Assembly (NCBI GenBank): GCA_947480015.1
Contig: CANKBS010000011.1
Coordinates: 1 to 64,000, forward strand
Origin: Sphingobacteriaceae bacterium
Lineage (GTDB): Bacteria; Bacteroidota; Bacteroidia; B-17B0; Aurantibacillaceae
Direction of reading: 5' to 3'
Length of the DNA: 64,000 nt
Shown: positions 52,785 through 61,446 of the stretch, piece after piece
How positions within the stretch are numbered: position 1 is the stretch's first letter
Layout of the letters: every line of letters starts with the position of its first letter
Made by a program: the position numbers and the translations under genes
Notes under the pieces: generated by a model
Database searches by the model: none
Told to the model about the DNA's origin: nothing
Seen by the model: the letters and a program-made list of their open reading frames with translations, nothing else

Positions 52785-54380
52785 ATGGTTAAAAAATTAC
52801 AATATTTAGTTGTATTACTTGCGCTCGTATGGGCCTTTGCAGGCTTTACTTCAGACAAGAAAGGCGGCGGCAACACCATTAAGATCATTGTGATCGATGC
52901 GGGCCATGGGGGAAAAGACCCCGGTTGTTTAGGGGTATCGCACAAAGAAAAGGAAGTGTCGTTGGCGGTTGCACTTAAACTCGGAAAATATCTGGAAGAA
53001 AACCTAAAGGATGTTAAGGTAATTTACACCCGCACCACCGATGTGTTTGTAGAACTCGAAGACCGGGCGCAAATTGCCAATAAAGCCAAGGCCGATCTGT
53101 TTATTTCCATTCATTGCAATGCCGCCGGCAAAGCCGTGATGATCAAAGATGCGAAGACCGGTAAAAAAAGACCCAAGACCTTCAGAAATAAAAAAGGAAA
53201 ACTGGTGGTAGTGGAGCGTCCAAACCCCGCGCCTTTTGGTACCGAGACTTACGTGATGGGGATGAAAAATGAAGAAGGCAAAATGAAAGTAGCCACCCGT
53301 GAGAACTCGGCTATTTTTTATGAGGACGATTACGAAAAAAAATACGGAGGTTTTGATCCCGAGAGTGAAGAGAGTTATATCATCATGAGTAATTACACAT
53401 CGGCTTATGTGATTCAGAGTGCTAGTCTGGCCATGAAAATTCAGGATGAGTATGTTAAAAAGGCTGGACGTATTGATAAAGGAGTTCACCGTCAGAGTAT
53501 TTGGGTCTTGTGGCGCACAGCCATGCCGAGTATATTAACAGAAATCGGTTATTTAACCAATCCATTAGAGGAAGAATTTTTAGGAAGCAGTAAGGGGCAG
53601 GAATATGTGGCCAAGGCCATGTTCAGAGGTTTGCGCAAGTATAAGGATGAGGTGGAAGGCAATAAAAAAGAATACAACGATGAATTTGAAAATCAGGCGC
53701 CGATTGAAAATGAAAACGTGAAAGCAGGGAATATGCCGGGACAAAAGAAAACAGCGGATGATGAGGACGATGAGAATAATGAAGTTACTAAGGTGCAGGA
53801 TGAAGAATTAAAACAAGAAGTAACAGAACTTACGAAAAAGGAAAGTTTAGGCAGTTTGCAAAGTACCAGCACCATAGCAGCGCCGGAAAAGAAGGAAGAG
53901 AAAAAAGAAGCAGTGGATGATGATAAGCACGCGGATATTGACCTAAAAAAAGTAGATAGCACGAAGGCAATGCCTGTTAAAGAAGACACCGATTTAACAG
54001 CAAAGGATATTGCAAAGAACTTTAAAAAGGAAAGCACGGCGGTTAAAACCAAAACAGTGGCTGCTGTTGAAGCTCCCCTGCCGGATGTAAAGAAGAAAGT
54101 AGAGAGCAAAAAAGAAATCGTGTTTTTTAAAGTACAGTTTGCCACGAGTGATATAGCTTTGAATTTAAAACAGGAAAAATTTGCTTCACTAAGTGATGTT
54201 GATTTTTACAAAGTAAACAATGTGTTGAAATATACCTCCGGAAAATTTGTGAATGTAAAAGATGCGGTGGCCCATCAAAGCAGTTTGAGAGAAAAGGGAT
54301 TTAAAGACTGTTTTATAATAGCGATGAAGAATGGGGAGAGAATGGATCTGGCGGAGGCAAAGAGGATAACTGGGCAGTAA
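52785..54380 (+). CDS. N-acetylmuramoyl-L-alanine amidase with SPOR-like C-terminus
   Basis: Cuts the amide bond between muramic acid and stem peptides in peptidoglycan. The start MVKKLQYLVVLLALVWAFAGF (52785) gives 531 residues; a TTG 24 bases upstream is less likely. The amidase_3 domain (about 33-275) has VIDAGHGGKDPGCLG (zinc His), DRAQIANKAKADLFISIHCNA (His), and TEIGYLTNPLEEEFL (Glu). It contains an inserted segment near 115-155 with RPNPAPFGTETYVMGM. A long Lys/Glu/Asp-rich linker follows (about 285-440), then a SPOR-like domain (about 450-531: VFFKVQFATSDIALNLKQ) that may bind denuded glycan at division sites. Confidence 0.92.
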   Translation: MVKKLQYLVVLLALVWAFAGFTSDKKGGGNTIKIIVIDAGHGGKDPGCLGVSHKEKEVSLAVALKLGKYLEENLKDVKVIYTRTTDVFVELEDRAQIANKAKADLFISIHCNAAGKAVMIKDAKTGKKRPKTFRNKKGKLVVVERPNPAPFGTETYVMGMKNEEGKMKVATRENSAIFYEDDYEKKYGGFDPESEESYIIMSNYTSAYVIQSASLAMKIQDEYVKKAGRIDKGVHRQSIWVLWRTAMPSILTEIGYLTNPLEEEFLGSSKGQEYVAKAMFRGLRKYKDEVEGNKKEYNDEFENQAPIENENVKAGNMPGQKKTADDEDDENNEVTKVQDEELKQEVTELTKKESLGSLQSTSTIAAPEKKEEKKEAVDDDKHADIDLKKVDSTKAMPVKEDTDLTAKDIAKNFKKESTAVKTKTVAAVEAPLPDVKKKVESKKEIVFFKVQFATSDIALNLKQEKFASLSDVDFYKVNNVLKYTSGKFVNVKDAVAHQSSLREKGFKDCFIIAMKNGERMDLAEAKRITGQ

Positions 54381-54423
54381 GTTAATTCTAAGTGGTCAAG
54401 CTTCAAAAAGTCAATTTAGTTTT

Positions 54424-54530
54424 TTTATTTGGGCGCCCGGGCGGGCCACTACGGGCTCGGCTAGCGCCTCGGTTTCCGCCGAGAAGGCGGAGAACCAAGC
54501 CCTACGTGTCCCTGGCGCTTACTGAATTTT
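54424..54530. repeat. GC-rich structured intergenic element
   Basis: A GC-rich island in an AT-rich surround. It begins TTTGGGCGCCC. Nested arms can pair into one long hairpin: CAC and GTG outside, GGGCT (about 54453) with AGCCC (about 54498), GGTT with AACC, and CCGCC (54476-54480) with GGCGG (54486-54490). GGGCGCC also occurs at the edge of the element at 57121-57410. Interspersed GGGCG-type elements of this kind recur in Bacteroidota genomes as far as I recall. Confidence 0.6.
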
Positions 54531-54691
54531 AAACAAACGTTTAATTCATTTATTTTTGGTTTTATTTTTGGAAGTAGTACGATTCTTCCATAAGTATTTT
54601 CGAAATATAAGCGTCTATAATGCTCAGTTTTATTTATTGAACTAAAAGACTAAATCTTTCCCAGTCAGGCATATTTTTTGAGTTGTAGCGC

Positions 54692-54727
54692 AAAAAAAAT
54701 CGGTTAGCGTTTATCACACTAACCGAT
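54692..54727 (-). terminator. Terminator of the S46 peptidase gene
   Basis: ATCGGTTAG (54699-54707) and CTAACCGAT (54719-54727) pair. On the minus strand the hairpin is followed by eight T. Confidence 0.88.
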
Positions 54728-54749
54728 CAAGAATAAAAAACTAAATTAT

Positions 54750-56891
54750 TTATTTAGAAAGCACTAATTCATCGATGATGTTTTTAGCACCGCCTAATTT
54801 ATCTACAACAAATAATAAGTAACGCACATCTAAACAAATGGTGCGGTTTAATTCGCCGTCAAATGCTATTTTGTGACTCAGGGCTTCGTAGTTACCATCA
54901 AAAGCTAAACCAATTAATTCGCCTTTTGCGTTTAATACCGGAGAACCCGAGTTACCACCGGTGATGTCGTTGGTAGTGATAAATGACACCACTACATCGT
55001 TGGTTTTTTTATCGATGTATTGTCCATAATCTTTGTTATTAATAAGCTCAATTAATTTTGCAGGCGCATCAAATTCATAATCACCCGGTTTGTATTTTTC
55101 CATTACACCGCTTAGCGTACACACTTCTTTGTAGTGAACGGCATCGCGTGGGTTGTATGATTTTACATTACCATAAGATAAACGCATGGTAAAGTTAGCA
55201 TCCGGGTATAAAGCCTGTCCTTTTTTCATTTCCAACACACCTTTTAAGTATTTATTATTAAGGGCATAAGTAGTGGCAATAAAATCGGTATAATATTTAT
55301 TGTATTTGCTTTTGAAATTGCTGCTAAATGCCAAGGCAGTAGCAAAGGCAGGATCTTTGTGTAACAGGGCCGTATCGGGTTTAGCGATAAAACTTTCCCA
55401 TTTGGCTGCGTTAAAAAACATGCAATTGGCAAACACATCGTTTGCGAATTTTTGGTAAGTCTCGTCTTTACTTAAATCGCCATAGTTAGCTTTTAAAGTA
55501 TTAAAGAAGGCCTCAGGTTGTTGATTGGCATCTACATCATCGTGATACATTTTTAATACGAGTGCTAAAATGTTTTTATCGGAGGTTACATTCTCCCCTT
55601 TAAAAAAGTTATCGTATGCTGTTTTAACTGAGGTAGGATTTTTTTCAAAAGCACCGGCATCTTCCATCATTTTTAAACTGGCGCAAAAGCCCAGTAATGG
55701 TGAGCCAAGGATACCTTCGTTCAAATACATGCGTCCTTTTGCATAAGGTCTCCAGGCATCGTAAGCGCTTTTAACATTGGGGAATAAATTATCGTATTCC
55801 GATTTACCTTTAGCCCAGGCTTCAAAGGCAGCTTCTTCTTTTTCTTTTAAAGCAACCACATTATGTTTTACCAATTGTTTGCTTTCACCGTCAAAAAATT
55901 TCCAGTAGTTAGCAATACCGGCATAAGAACTGGCTAATTGAATTTTAATGGCCGGATCTTTGATCATCTCAGTATGCATGGCTTTTAAACGAACGTCGCG
56001 TAAATTAACCAGACTCGGATTATCAATGTCTACTTTTAATTTAATACCATATGAAGTCTCGTAACGGTTGGTACCACCCGGGTAACCGTAAATCATGGCA
56101 TAATCACCGTCGTTAACCCCTTTAATAGAAACCGGTAAAAAATGTTTAGGCGCATAAGGCACATTTTCGGCTTTGTAATCGGTAGAAGGTTTTCCATCGG
56201 CAGCCATGTATACGCGGAAGATAGAGAAATCGCCGGTATGACGCGGCCATTCCCAGTTGTCGGTATCACCGCCAAATTTTCCAATGCTTTCAGGAGGTGC
56301 ACCCACTAAACGCACATCTTTGTAACGCACATAAGTAAATTGTAAAAACTGATTGCCTTTAAAAAAGCTGGCAATACGTACTTCGTTGCCGGTTCCTTCA
56401 GAAGCCTTGGCAGACATGGCAGTTAAGATGCCCGGTAATTTTGAGGTGATCTCGTTTGGTTTCACGTCTTTTAAACGCGCCAATACCGAGTCGCTCACAT
56501 CTTCAATTTTAGATAAGAACTGAACACTTAAACCCGGACAAACAATTTCTTCTTTTTTAGTTTTGGCCCAAAAGCCATCGCGTAAATAATTATGATCAAC
56601 TGTTGAAGAGCTTGCTATGTTTGAATAACCACAGTGGTGATTGGTAAATAATAAACCTTCTTTGCTCACTACTTCGGCCGTACAGCCTCCGCCAAAAATA
56701 ACAATAGCATCTTTTATGCTGCTTTTGTTCATGCTGTAAAGTTGTTCTTTACTCAGCTTTAAACCTCTTTTAACCATGTCGGCATAGGTTTTTTCGCCAA
56801 TGAGTTGAACCAGCCACATGCCTTCGTCGGCTTTTACGTGGATGGAGTTGATGGTAAGTGCAAAAATTAATGCAAATGTTATTTTTTTCAT
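54750..56891 (-). CDS. S46 family dipeptidyl peptidase (DPP7/DPP11 type)
   Basis: Periplasmic serine peptidase that removes dipeptides from peptide N-termini, allowing growth on peptides. The 713 residues begin with a signal peptide (MKKITFALIFALTINSIHVKADEGMW, cut before DEGMW). The catalytic His is in LFTNHHCGYSNI, the Asp in the GDTDNWEWPRHTGDF segment, and the Ser in GGNSGSPVLNAKGELIGL. The specificity pocket reads LAFDGNYEAL: Gly at this place is typical of DPP7 (hydrophobic P1) whereas DPP11 has Arg, so DPP7-like specificity is inferred. Asn and Tyr replace the more usual Asn-Trp. Confidence 0.92.
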   Translation of the reverse strand: MKKITFALIFALTINSIHVKADEGMWLVQLIGEKTYADMVKRGLKLSKEQLYSMNKSSIKDAIVIFGGGCTAEVVSKEGLLFTNHHCGYSNIASSSTVDHNYLRDGFWAKTKKEEIVCPGLSVQFLSKIEDVSDSVLARLKDVKPNEITSKLPGILTAMSAKASEGTGNEVRIASFFKGNQFLQFTYVRYKDVRLVGAPPESIGKFGGDTDNWEWPRHTGDFSIFRVYMAADGKPSTDYKAENVPYAPKHFLPVSIKGVNDGDYAMIYGYPGGTNRYETSYGIKLKVDIDNPSLVNLRDVRLKAMHTEMIKDPAIKIQLASSYAGIANYWKFFDGESKQLVKHNVVALKEKEEAAFEAWAKGKSEYDNLFPNVKSAYDAWRPYAKGRMYLNEGILGSPLLGFCASLKMMEDAGAFEKNPTSVKTAYDNFFKGENVTSDKNILALVLKMYHDDVDANQQPEAFFNTLKANYGDLSKDETYQKFANDVFANCMFFNAAKWESFIAKPDTALLHKDPAFATALAFSSNFKSKYNKYYTDFIATTYALNNKYLKGVLEMKKGQALYPDANFTMRLSYGNVKSYNPRDAVHYKEVCTLSGVMEKYKPGDYEFDAPAKLIELINNKDYGQYIDKKTNDVVVSFITTNDITGGNSGSPVLNAKGELIGLAFDGNYEALSHKIAFDGELNRTICLDVRYLLFVVDKLGGAKNIIDELVLSK

Positions 56892-56990
56892 GAATTATTT
56901 ATTTGAGATGCAAAAATAGCATTGAATTTGAAATAATACCATGATTTGGCAGAATACAGGCTATAAATGAGAGAAAAGATGGGTTTATCC

Positions 56991-57014
56991 TTCGATCCTT
57001 CGACAAGCTCAGGA
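56991..57014 (+). repeat. TTCGACAAGCTCAGGA-type interspersed repeat copy
   Basis: CTTCGATCCTTCGACAAGCTCAGGA-like sequence. The same leader and core recur at 57493-57516, so these are two copies of one short repeat that also seeds the tandem array. Confidence 0.7.
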
Positions 57015-57120
57015 TAAACATGCTCAGGACAAACAGGCTCTTCAAGTCAGTTACAAGAGCACTAGGAATAATTGAGGAGTTGAAATCCAAATTCAATTCA
57101 CTCATTTTCATAGTTAAATG

Positions 57121-57410
57121 CCGAATACCGCGCCACTGACCGCAGCGACATCCCCGTGCAGACCTGGCTTAGAGCGGGTTTTGGGCAGGGCAAAAGTTTT
57201 GTAAACTTTTGAGCCGGCTGGTGCGTGGCTTTGATCCTTAGGGCAAAGACCCCGCAGCAAACTACCCGATCTTAGCCAGGGCAAGCGGGATACAGCAGGG
57301 CAAAAGGCTTGTAGCCTTTTGAGCCGGATTGTATGTTAGCAGGGCCGCCTGAAGCAAAAAGGCTAACCAAAATAAACAAAGCCTTTTTGCTTCAGGGGAG
57401 GCGCCCAAAA
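57121..57410. repeat. Structured intergenic element with duplicated hairpins
   Basis: Two related units of about 110 bp follow each other: each has CCGCAGC, then CCCG, CTTAG, CGGG, GCAGGGCAAAAG, a stem-loop, CTTTTGAGCCGG. Hairpin A is CAAAAGTTT-TGT-AAACTTTTG (57191-57211); hairpin B is CAAAAGGCT-TGT-AGCCTTTTG (57301-57321). Both arms differ together, so pairing is kept. A third hairpin (57348-57364 with 57380-57396) has a 17-bp perfect stem, CCTGAAGCAAAAAGGCT and its complement. The right end reads GAGGCGCCC. Confidence 0.75.
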
Positions 57411-57479
57411 ATTAAAAAAACCACTAAAAGTATTCATGATTTTTGTGATTCCACAGTCCTTTCCGAATGATCACAAGCT

Positions 57480-57656
57480 TAGAATGACATGCTTCGATCC
57501 TTCGACAAGCTCAGGACGAACAAGCTCAGCATGACATGCTTCGACAAGCTCAGCATGACATGCTTCGACAGGCTCAGCATGACATGCTTCGACAGGCTCA
57601 GCATGACATGCTTCGACAAGCTCAGCATGACATGCTTCGACAGGCTCAGCATGACA
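57480..57656. repeat. 24-bp tandem repeat array
   Basis: Five full units of 24 bp from 57528 to 57647, each AGCATGACATGCTTCGACA-R-GCTC, where R is A, G, G, A, G in order, plus partial units on both sides. It is built from the TTCGACAAGCTCAG interspersed repeat. There are no unique spacers, so it is not CRISPR. It ends 13 bases before the hemN stop. Confidence 0.85.
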
Positions 57657-57668
57657 CATTAGGAAAGG

Positions 57669-59021
57669 TTATACCGTGGTACTAAAACTAGGCTGGGTAG
57701 AAGTCTTGGCCCAGTAATGTGCATCAAAACACAAACAAATGTTCCTTAAAAAAGCACGACCCGTTTCGGTCACGATCAGTTTATCGGGATGTAATTCAAT
57801 GAGTTTGTCTTTTTGTAATTCTTCGCAGCGTTGTAAACCCTTGCTTTTGGCTTCGTAATTGATTTGATCGCCTTGCCAGCTGGTTTCACCCTGACACATG
57901 ATGTTGAGGATGTGTTTACGAATTACCAGATCTTCTTCCGTTAAAACATGGCCTTTAAAAATGGGGAATTTACCTTCGTTCACGGCATCCTGATAGGCTT
58001 CAACGGTTTTAATGTTCTGAGCAAAACTGTTCCAGGTGTCGCTGATAGAGGAGCAACCAAGGCTTACCATTAATTCGGTATAACCACTGGTATAACCCAT
58101 AAAATTGCGGTGCAGGTTTTTATTTTTTAAGGCTTCAAATAAGGAATCACTTTTTAAGGCGAAGTGATCCATACCAATATCTTCGTAGCCATGCTCTTTA
58201 AAAAGATCGAGACCTTTTTCGTAAAGCCTGCGTTTTTCTACATCCACCGGCAAATCTTTTTCGGTGAATTTACGCTGTCCGGGCTTTATCCAGGGCACAT
58301 GGGCATATGAATAAAAGGCAATGCGATCGGGTTTTAGTTCGATCACTTTATTAATGGTATCGGTAATGGTTTCGAGTTTTTGAAAAGGGAGTCCGTATAC
58401 CAGATCAAAATTAATGGAGGTATATCCAATTTCTCTGGCGGCTTTAACCACGGTTTGCACTTCTTCAAAGCTCTGGTAGCGGTTTATGACGTCTTGTACA
58501 ATAGGATCAAAATCCTGAATACCAAAACTCACGCGTTTAAAACCCAGATCAAACAAGGTTTTTAAATGTTCGCGGGTGGTGTTGGAGGGATGACCTTCAA
58601 AACTAAAGTCGGCCTGATCGCTGATCACCGCTGTATCGAGAATGCCTTTGAGTAAACGCTGTAAATTTTCGGGAGCAAAAAAAGTAGGTGTACCTCCGCC
58701 CAAATGAATTTCTTTTAATTTGGGTTTCTCATCAAACAAGGCCAGATAAAGGTTCCATTCTTTTAAAATACTTTCGAGGTAGGGCACTTCTACCTTGTGA
58801 TTCACAGTAATGCGGGTATTACAGGCGCAATAAGTACATAAACTTTCGCAAAAAGGTAAATGAATATAGAGGCTGATACCGTTTTTAGAATTGGTTTTTT
58901 TAAAACTCGTGCTCACCAGGTCTTTCCATTGTTCCTGAGTTGGCGTGCTGTTCCATGCCGGTACGGTGGGGTAACTGGTGTAACGGGGGGCCGCTACATT
59001 ATATTTGCTTATGAGGTTCAT
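57669..59021 (-). CDS. hemN: Oxygen-independent coproporphyrinogen III oxidase
   Basis: A radical SAM enzyme of haem synthesis that works without oxygen. The 450 residues have the cluster motif CESLCTYCACNT (CxxxCxxC plus the extra Cys typical of HemN), the GGGTPTFF motif, then FEGHPSNTT, and the HemN-specific KGLQRCEELQ and LITVTETG-like C-terminal region. It is the last gene in the cbb3 operon and overlaps the PLP decarboxylase gene by four bases. A link with microaerobic cbb3 oxidase assembly, which needs haem, makes sense. Confidence 0.93.
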   Translation of the reverse strand: MNLISKYNVAAPRYTSYPTVPAWNSTPTQEQWKDLVSTSFKKTNSKNGISLYIHLPFCESLCTYCACNTRITVNHKVEVPYLESILKEWNLYLALFDEKPKLKEIHLGGGTPTFFAPENLQRLLKGILDTAVISDQADFSFEGHPSNTTREHLKTLFDLGFKRVSFGIQDFDPIVQDVINRYQSFEEVQTVVKAAREIGYTSINFDLVYGLPFQKLETITDTINKVIELKPDRIAFYSYAHVPWIKPGQRKFTEKDLPVDVEKRRLYEKGLDLFKEHGYEDIGMDHFALKSDSLFEALKNKNLHRNFMGYTSGYTELMVSLGCSSISDTWNSFAQNIKTVEAYQDAVNEGKFPIFKGHVLTEEDLVIRKHILNIMCQGETSWQGDQINYEAKSKGLQRCEELQKDKLIELHPDKLIVTETGRAFLRNICLCFDAHYWAKTSTQPSFSTTV

Positions 59022-60268
59022 GGCTGAATGCGTTTATATAAAAGTTCGTTCGATAAGAGGTTCATAAAGTTATCGATTATCCCCGGTTTTACATGCGGCA
59101 TCATCACAATTTTATACCATTCTGGGTTTTCGTGGTTATCGGGCACCAGCATAAACTGTTTGGCAAGAGATGCAGAAATATACTGACTTTTAATGGCAAC
59201 AATATTTACATAAGGGTTATGAAAGTATTCAACACCCATATCATCAAGGCCATTGCAGATACTGGCGGTTCGATCGAGCAATTGATTCATTTTTACTGAC
59301 CAGCCCACTGAACCATGGTTATGCAGGATCATCCACACGCAACCGGCGTTGGCACCCGAGCGACTGCCGCAGAGGGTAAAATCTTTTCCCTGCACATAAG
59401 ACGCTTCTTCGGTACAAACATATTGCATCAGTTCTTTTCGAATTAAAAAAATACCGGTGCCGTAGGGGGACTGCAGCATTTTATGTCCGTCGATAGTAAT
59501 AGAACTTACATGCGGGTTTTTAAAATTGTGAATGCTGTCGGCATTGGTGAAAGGATAAATAAAACCTCCAAAAGCCGCATCCACATGGAGCTTGTAGTGA
59601 ATGTTGAGTAAGTGCAACAGGTTAGTGATCTTATTTATATCATCTACACTTCCAAACATGGTGGTAGATAAATTAATGTTAACGATAAAATATTTTTTAC
59701 CGGATGCAATTTGTGCCAGTAATTTTTTTTCGAGGTCAGAAATATTTACACTGCGATCGTTTTCGTTTACTGAAAAAACGAGGGAGTCGAGTCCTAATAA
59801 ATTAGCCGCTTTCGGCAAAGAATAATGGGAGTCTTGCGAATAAATGAGTGCAATTTCGTTGGTGTTGGCACCGAATTCGTTGTTGAAATAATTGCGGTAA
59901 ATCCAGCAGGCTTCGATGTTGGCTTCGGTGCCGCCGGAAGCCACGTAACCGTCGTAAGAGTGGGGGTTGGCGCCAAAAATTTCTTCGGCACAAATCCGGA
60001 TCAGATCTTTTTCAATTTCTTGCGTACCGTTAAAAATCGGTTCTTTTTCTCCGCCTAAGGTGTGACAACCAATGTGGTTGGGATTGGCAATGAGCATGGA
60101 TAAAAAGGGAGCGTCTTTTAAAAAAGGCGCATCGTCGTAAAAAATATCGGTATCTAAAAATGAAGCGGGGACCCCAAGAATATTTTCGCTGCGGTAATTT
60201 AAATTTTTGCTGAGGGCCTCAAAAATTTTAAGTTTTATTTTTTGTGTGCTGAGCTTGGGCCAATGCAT
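59018..60268 (-). CDS. PLP-dependent group II decarboxylase-like protein
   Basis: Fold-type I PLP enzyme of the aromatic/histidine/glutamate decarboxylase family. The 416 residues have YVASGGTEANIEACW, HYSLPKAANLLGL, the Asp that holds the pyridine nitrogen in HVDAAFGGFIYPF, and the Schiff-base Lys in SITIDGHKMLQSPYGTGIF. It resembles histidine decarboxylase-like enzymes in length and layout, but the substrate is not shown by the sequence. It overlaps the SafE-like gene by 34 bases and hemN by four. Its place in a haem and cytochrome oxidase operon is unexpected. Confidence 0.82.
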   Translation of the reverse strand: MHWPKLSTQKIKLKIFEALSKNLNYRSENILGVPASFLDTDIFYDDAPFLKDAPFLSMLIANPNHIGCHTLGGEKEPIFNGTQEIEKDLIRICAEEIFGANPHSYDGYVASGGTEANIEACWIYRNYFNNEFGANTNEIALIYSQDSHYSLPKAANLLGLDSLVFSVNENDRSVNISDLEKKLLAQIASGKKYFIVNINLSTTMFGSVDDINKITNLLHLLNIHYKLHVDAAFGGFIYPFTNADSIHNFKNPHVSSITIDGHKMLQSPYGTGIFLIRKELMQYVCTEEASYVQGKDFTLCGSRSGANAGCVWMILHNHGSVGWSVKMNQLLDRTASICNGLDDMGVEYFHNPYVNIVAIKSQYISASLAKQFMLVPDNHENPEWYKIVMMPHVKPGIIDNFMNLLSNELLYKRIQP

Positions 60269-60999
60269 TTGATGATGGTTTTAGGGCCAACGCTTCCTAC
60301 CGAAGTGTGGCAGGCAATAGCATCGGGATTTTCAATGGAAGGACTGATATATGGAATACCCAGACTGAGACCTCTTAAGATCAACATGACTGCGGTAAGC
60401 GTTACAATTACGGGTACAGTTTTTCTGATGCGGTTGCGTGCGTCGACACTGATAAAGCCTCCGGCAAGCGGCAGGGCCAGCATTACGGGCACAGTACCAA
60501 ATCCAAAAACAGCCATAAACAAAGCGCCTTCTAAAGCGTTGCCGGTTGACATGGCGCCTGCAAGGCCCATGTATACGAGTCCGCAAGGCAACAAACCATT
60601 TAAGAGACCAATTAAAAAAAGCGGACCATGACCATTTTTCAAAAACAGTTTTCCGAATTCGTTTTTAATATCGGCGAAGAAACCAAAAATGCCCGATCCA
60701 ACGGAATTGTTTTTATAATTAGAAGGCAGAAAAACCATGAGGAGTAAAAGCAAACCCAATACAATGGAAAGAGCTTGCTGGTAGCCCGCTAATACCACGG
60801 TTTGGCCAATGAGTCCGGCCAATAAACCAAAAATGGAATAGGTAAGCATGCGTCCTATATTGTAGGAAAGCACGAGCATGGTTTTTTTAAAGGGAGGAGC
60901 GGAGTGAACCGGCAGGGCAAGAGCAATGGGTCCGCACATGCCTACGCAGTGAAAACTTCCGAGGAAGCCGAGGGTTATAGCAGCCAGTAAAAAACTCAT
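60235..60999 (-). CDS. SafE/TauE-like membrane protein linked to cbb3 oxidase assembly
   Basis: The 254 residues have about six membrane helices. It starts FLLAAITLGFLGSFHCVGMCGPIALALPV, with the CVGMCGP motif typical of DsbD/CcdA-like and SafE-family proteins. The LINGLLPCGLVYMGLAGAM segment later is also characteristic. Its C-terminus is Ser/Cys-containing (AIACHTSVGSV). Family members next to ccoG and fixH are commonly annotated as sulfite exporter TauE/SafE and may take part in copper or thiol handling for cbb3. The gene overlaps fixH by one base. Confidence 0.82.
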   Translation of the reverse strand: MSFLLAAITLGFLGSFHCVGMCGPIALALPVHSAPPFKKTMLVLSYNIGRMLTYSIFGLLAGLIGQTVVLAGYQQALSIVLGLLLLLMVFLPSNYKNNSVGSGIFGFFADIKNEFGKLFLKNGHGPLFLIGLLNGLLPCGLVYMGLAGAMSTGNALEGALFMAVFGFGTVPVMLALPLAGGFISVDARNRIRKTVPVIVTLTAVMLILRGLSLGIPYISPSIENPDAIACHTSVGSVGPKTIIKCIGPSSAHKK

Positions 61000-61436
61000 T
61001 AGTTAAAAAATACAACATCCTCTTTATAATAGTGTTTGCCGTTCGAACTGAATGACACTTTCATTTTATAAACACCTTTAATAAAAGCGGCATCTTTTAA
61101 AACCTGTTTGCCGTTGGCATCGGGTTTAAGTTGGATGCTGCGATCGGCGCCAGAATCGGAGGGTCTGAAAAAATAAGCTTCTCCTTTAAAATCGGAACCA
61201 ATTAACTCAACAGGGATACTGAGTTCAACGGAGCGTCCCGAAACCACGTGTTGGATGGCAGTACCGAGTTCGTTGGCGTTTTTAGTGGCGTCGATCTGGC
61301 CCTGGTAATTTATTTCTTTCGCGTAATAATCTTTTGATTCGAGATCCACTTTTTGACCCAGGCAGGTAAAAACAAGGATCATGATGAGGGCTACAAAGCC
61401 CACATATACAAACGCTATACGAATTCCCCAGTTCAT
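60999..61436 (-). CDS. fixH: FixH-family protein
   Basis: Needed for cbb3 oxidase assembly, possibly in copper handling. The 145 residues have one N-terminal membrane helix (IRIAFVYVGFVALIMILVFTCLG), then DYYAKEINYQGQIDATKNA, the family pattern near the membrane. The rest is a periplasmic beta domain (ELSIPVEL, GEAYFFRPSDSGADRS, GVYKMKVSFS). It lies 10 bases after ccoG and overlaps the SafE-like gene by one base. Confidence 0.85.
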   Translation of the reverse strand: MNWGIRIAFVYVGFVALIMILVFTCLGQKVDLESKDYYAKEINYQGQIDATKNANELGTAIQHVVSGRSVELSIPVELIGSDFKGEAYFFRPSDSGADRSIQLKPDANGKQVLKDAAFIKGVYKMKVSFSSNGKHYYKEDVVFFN

Positions 61437-61446
61437 GCTTTATTTA

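Larger units (their letters stand above)
54381..54749. other. 369-bp gene-free stretch with a GC-rich structured element and a terminator
   Basis: Apart from the element at 54424-54530 and the terminator at 54692-54727, both listed separately, it holds only AT-rich sequence with no convincing open frame. Confidence 0.6.
56892..57668. other. 777-bp gene-free stretch of repeats
   Basis: Contains two copies of CCTTCGACAAGCTCAGGA (56997-57014, 57499-57516), a structured element at 57121-57410 and a 24-bp tandem array at 57480-57656. Short open frames in it are translations of the repeats and are not genes. Confidence 0.75.

Noticed and set aside
53004-53489. 161-codon open frame antisense to the amidase gene
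   Set aside because: It mirrors conserved codons of the amidase domain and has no plausible protein features.
56899-57111. 70-codon open frame on the minus strand upstream of the S46 gene
   Set aside because: Covers part of the interspersed repeat and has no conserved motif or start context.
57480-57656. CRISPR array
   Set aside because: The units are contiguous 24-bp repeats with no unique spacers, and no cas gene is in the window.
57471-57659. Open frame on the minus strand with repeated HAEPVEAC-type octapeptides
   Set aside because: It is a translation of the 24-bp tandem array. Such frames arise from TTCGACAAGCTCAG repeats and lack any other protein feature.
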